From Lagopus muta (taxonomy: Eukaryota > Chordata > Aves > Galliformes > Phasianidae): a DNA stretch of 64,000 nt. Location of the stretch: assembly GCF_023343835.1 (NCBI RefSeq), contig NC_064466.1:372001-436000 (forward strand), given 5' to 3'. The position numbers were made by a program, and so were the translations under genes. Positions 60,765 to 64,000 of this stretch are shown here, one piece after another; position 1 is the first letter of the stretch, and every line of letters starts with the position of its first letter. A model generated the notes under the pieces. It saw only the letters and a program-made list of their open reading frames with translations. It was not told the DNA's origin and searched no databases.

Positions 60765-63573
60765 TCAGTTCACCAGCATCGCGTTGTCCTGCAGAGGAGC
60801 CCTGCAGGGAGACAGCAGGGGTGAGATCTGATGAGGAAAGCAAGCTTCAAACAGAGGCAGCTGAAGGTGGCAGAGAGCCACGAGGCAAGCAATGGACAAC
60901 AGAGCAGCACCGATGGGCACAGATACAGTCAGGGGTCCCCCAGGGGCATTTTGGGGGACGGCAAGATGGATGTTGGTGCCACAGCACGGCCCGACAGGGC
61001 CTGCAAATCACAACCCACGTGGCACTGGCTGTGCACAGGAGTGGCCAGCAGTAAAGAAGGGCTGTAAATTCTCCCCCTCCCAGCACTCACCGTTCACAGC
61101 AGCAGAACACTGAGCAGGTCGAGGCGCTGTCACGACGGTACTTGCCCGACTTGGGGCTGTCCTTGCACTCTGCAATGTAGGCGTGGAGCTGGGACACGGG
61201 TGTTTCGCCCTCGCATTGGTGCTGCAGAGGCAGAGACGGGGACAAGAGAGCGCTTCAGCTGCACCAAGGGGGGACTCTGCCCCACGGCAGCGCCCTTGAA
61301 AAGAGCTCGGGATCTCGGCTGGGGCGCAGCCTCACCTTGATGGTCTCGTAGGAGCCGGTGATGAGGGCGATGAAGAGGCTGAGGACCATGTAGATGAAGA
61401 GGCTGATGAAGGTGTACAGGTAGATCTGGCTGAAGAGCCACACCAGGTAACTGTTCTGCTGCATCTCGGCGAAGGTGACGAACATGTCGTCCCCGTTGAT
61501 GAGAGAGAAGAGGCATTCAGACACCATGGAAAGGGACCGGAACTGGGATGGGACAAAGCAGCCGTGTCACCTCCTGTCCCTTCCACTGCCAGGCTGAAGG
61601 CTCCCAAAAAGCCACTGCTCCTCAATAGCCTGCAGAGCACTGCAATGGGAGCCTGGTCTAACCCACAAAGCAGGGCCCACCTCCCCCTAAATCACAGCAG
61701 GGGCCCCGAGGTGGAAGGAAGCCCAGAGGTGGGTGAAGCCCACCCAGCCTTGTTTGCAGAGGAGCAGAGAGAAGCACCTTGACGTGGTACGGCCCCCAGC
61801 ACGATCCATCCACAGAAGCAGTAGCCCAGGTAGATGACGGCCACGCGAGCAGCAGAAGCGGATGACGTTTGGGAGGGCCACCCTCAGCGTGACGATGAGG
61901 ATCTGGTGGGCAAAAAGCTGTCAGGGTTAACCTCCATCCTTCGTGGAGGTGGGGAGAGGGGAACCCATGCACTCAGATGGGAAGGGGACCCATGAGCTGA
62001 GTGAACGGGGACGATGCCCACAGAGGGTGGTAGCGGGGACAGGAGGTGAAGCATCCTATGTGACCCCACGGCGCCCAGCAGAGCAGGGCACGGAACTGGG
62101 AACGCGCACAGCAGCCGTAGGATGGGCCCCAAGGGCCACCAGTTGTCTCTGTGCTCTTGGAAACGTCCCCATCGGGTGACAGGGCACCTCCCCAAAGCCA
62201 CTCACGTTGTACTTTTGGAAGAAGGTGAGGGTAGCGAATGACCCCGACCCAAACCAGCAGCGTGGAGGTGCCCAGGAGGATGCTGCAGACGTCGTAATCA
62301 GCAAAGTTCTGTGGGGACAGAGGTTGACGCAGGCCTGAAACCAAAAGGAAAAGGGGACTCGGGGGTCCCACCTGGGCCAGGACCCCCCCCAAGAGGAGCA
62401 ACCACCATCAGAGCTCTGCTCACATTAGGAGCACAGCGTGCTGCAGGCCCCCCCCTGGAGTGGGGGGACATCCACAGCAATGGCCAAAACACCAAAACGC
62501 ACTCAGGGTCTGCATGCCCCCCACTACCTTGGACTCAATGCCGATCTTCATGATGGTTCCCAGCACGGTGAGGACATCGCTGATGACCAGCAGGATGTAC
62601 CAACCGTTGAGGAACTCCATCCTGTCCGACAGGCACACGCTCTGCTTGTAGCGGCGCTGGAAGAACTGACTGAATTCCTGCGTGGGGAGGAGAAACCGGG
62701 GTCCTCAATGCATGGGGGCCGAGTGCTGCCCACCCCTTGGTACCCACAGGAGGGGAAAGGACCCCATCAAGGCTGGAAAAGACCTCCAAGATCATCAAGT
62801 CAACCCCAACCCACCCCCGCTATGCCCACTAAGCCACGTTCCTCAGTGCCACCCCTTGGAGACAGTGACCCCACCACCTCCCTGCACCTGACCACACATT
62901 TTTCCTAAACCCAGGCAGGAGCTGTGGCTTTGTTTGAGCACCCCCCATGCTACAAAGGCATCGTGAGACACAGCAACACAGCCAGAATGCTGAAAAAAGC
63001 CCAGCTTGGTGGCAAGCTCAACCCCACGAGCTCTAAGAGGGACAGCAGCTCGCATGAGCGCCGCTTCCCCCCTCACTCACGTGCTGCAGCATCACGCCCC
63101 TGACGATGGAGCGGGCGCAGAGGACGAAGGAGAGCGAGCAGACGAGGATGACGACGACGTCGAAGAACAGCCGGAAGGAGTTGTCACCTCCAGGAGGCAC
63201 AGGGACGTCAAAGAGAGGCCCCAGCAGCGCTCCCAGCCAGCACGGCCTGGCATCTGTCCCCAGATGCCACCTCCATCGCCACCAACGCAGCTCCTACCTC
63301 GGCCGAAGACGCTGTGGTCTTTGCACTCCTTGATGTCAGCCCGGTTGTCGAGGCGGATTTTCACCCGGCCGCTGTGCGCCTTGTTGTCAAACGTGATCTG
63401 GGAGAAGGGAGTTGCTTGTGAAACCGGAGGGACGACCCCCAGCCCTGCACCAGCCCTGCTCACGGTTTGCACTCACGGTGATGGTGAAGGTGTAGCAGTC
63501 TGGGATTTCGTTGTTGATGATGGTCTGGATGTTGATGGCTTTCAGCTTGAATTGGATGGTGACGTTGATGAGC
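60765..63573 (-). CDS. MCOLN1: MCOLN1 (mucolipin-1/TRPML1), 3' part; N-terminal exons lie beyond the right edge
   Basis: Lysosomal PI(3,5)P2-gated cation channel. Exons: 63,477-63,573 ([20 protein letters not shown], lumenal domain); 63,298-63,397; 63,081-63,187 ([21 protein letters not shown]2); 62,528-62,677 ([21 protein letters not shown]3); 62,206-62,308 ([19 protein letters not shown]4); 61,778-61,902 (S5); 61,336-61,542 (pore, [12 protein letters not shown], with the NGDD filter, then S6); 61,091-61,221 (tail with the palmitoylated CCC motif); 60,765-60,801 ([11 protein letters not shown]-stop). Phases agree throughout. One extra base in 62,206-62,308 (CCC near 62,238) and two in 61,778-61,902 (near 61,851 and 61,792) break the frame; splice sites are good, so error is likely. 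Adjacency to PNPLA6 supports MCOLN1 over MCOLN2 or MCOLN3. Confidence 0.96.
62757..62890 (-). mobile_element. CR1-type LINE fragment in an MCOLN1 intron
   Basis: 'ggctggaaaagacctccaag' followed by 'atcatcaagtcaaccccaac' and 'tatgcccactaagccacgtt' is the reverse-oriented CR1 3' region commonly seen in bird introns. About 130 bp remains. Confidence 0.72.
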
Positions 63574-64000
63574 CTGTGGGAAAGGGGGAAAATGTTCATT
63601 AAGAGCCCTCCTGGGGCAAGTCCAGAGTGCAACACAGCCCTGCACCAACCCCCAAAACTGAGCTGAGTCAAACAGCCGCAGCAGTGGGGAAATGTCTGCT
63701 TTGGGGCTGTGCACAGCCACAGGAGAAGGCATTGGAGGGCCAAACTGCAGCCCCCAGCATCAATGAATTGGGCTTTGGGGGAGCTACGCTGCATCTCTCA
63801 GCAGCAGCAGCACTGCTGTCCCTCTGTCCAGCACCACCACCAACACATGGAGCTGAAACAACGACCTGATTGTGCTGAAAACCTGCTCCCGGGCCACCAA
63901 AACAAGGCAGTTTTGAGGGAAGGAAACAACCCTCAACCCTGAGTATTGCAGGGTAGAAACGGAGCCTCGGGGCCAGCTCTGCAGCCAACACCGACAGAGA
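63574..64000. other. MCOLN1: MCOLN1 intron sequence at right edge
   Basis: Unique, moderately GC-rich sequence with no exon that I can recognise on the minus strand. The next upstream MCOLN1 exon should lie beyond 64,000. Confidence 0.5.

Overview
This looks like a gene-dense, very GC-rich microchromosome segment from a bird. The evidence is the vertebrate gene order MCOLN1-PNPLA6-(gap)-TRAPPC5-lectin, which matches human 19p13.2, together with CR1-type LINE fragments and short exons set among G-rich minisatellites. I cannot name the species. All four genes read on the minus strand.

Layout from left to right. A short G-rich repeat (1-130) is followed by a ~7.5 kb array of ~172 bp units (about 300-7,863). 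Next is TRAPPC5 (coding 7,895-8,460, noncoding first exon ending at 10,085). Four small minisatellites fill 10.26-12.6 kb. An eight-exon gene for a 375-residue type II membrane lectin spans 12,920-25,409. Every splice phase in it agrees, and it carries a mannose-receptor-type cysteine-rich (R-type) domain plus one C-type lectin domain, an unusual combination. More arrays cover 26-29.65 kb. PNPLA6 (neuropathy target esterase) runs from 57,262 down to 30,223: 35 coding exons of ~1,340 codons, plus a second, divergent copy of the exon that carries the catalytic aspartate. Its promoter lies at about 59.1-59.3 kb. The 3' two-thirds of MCOLN1 (lysosomal TRPML1 channel) occupies 60,765-63,573 and continues off the right edge.

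Most introns and intergenic gaps are filled by a tandem repeat of their own (unit 10-172 bp), several with higher-order duplication. I estimate that well over half of the window is tandem repeat. Most long open frames here are by-products of those arrays and are not reported as genes.

Seven exons in TRAPPC5, PNPLA6 and MCOLN1 carry apparent single-base indels, although splice sites and phases are otherwise intact. Residual sequencing or assembly error is the simplest explanation.

The most interesting items are the R-type/C-type lectin fusion, the paired 117-nt alternative exons in the PNPLA6 catalytic domain, a perfect 56-nt inverted repeat flanking the exon with the PNPLA6 catalytic serine, and a minisatellite that has copied the TRAPPC5 splice acceptor and start codon six times.
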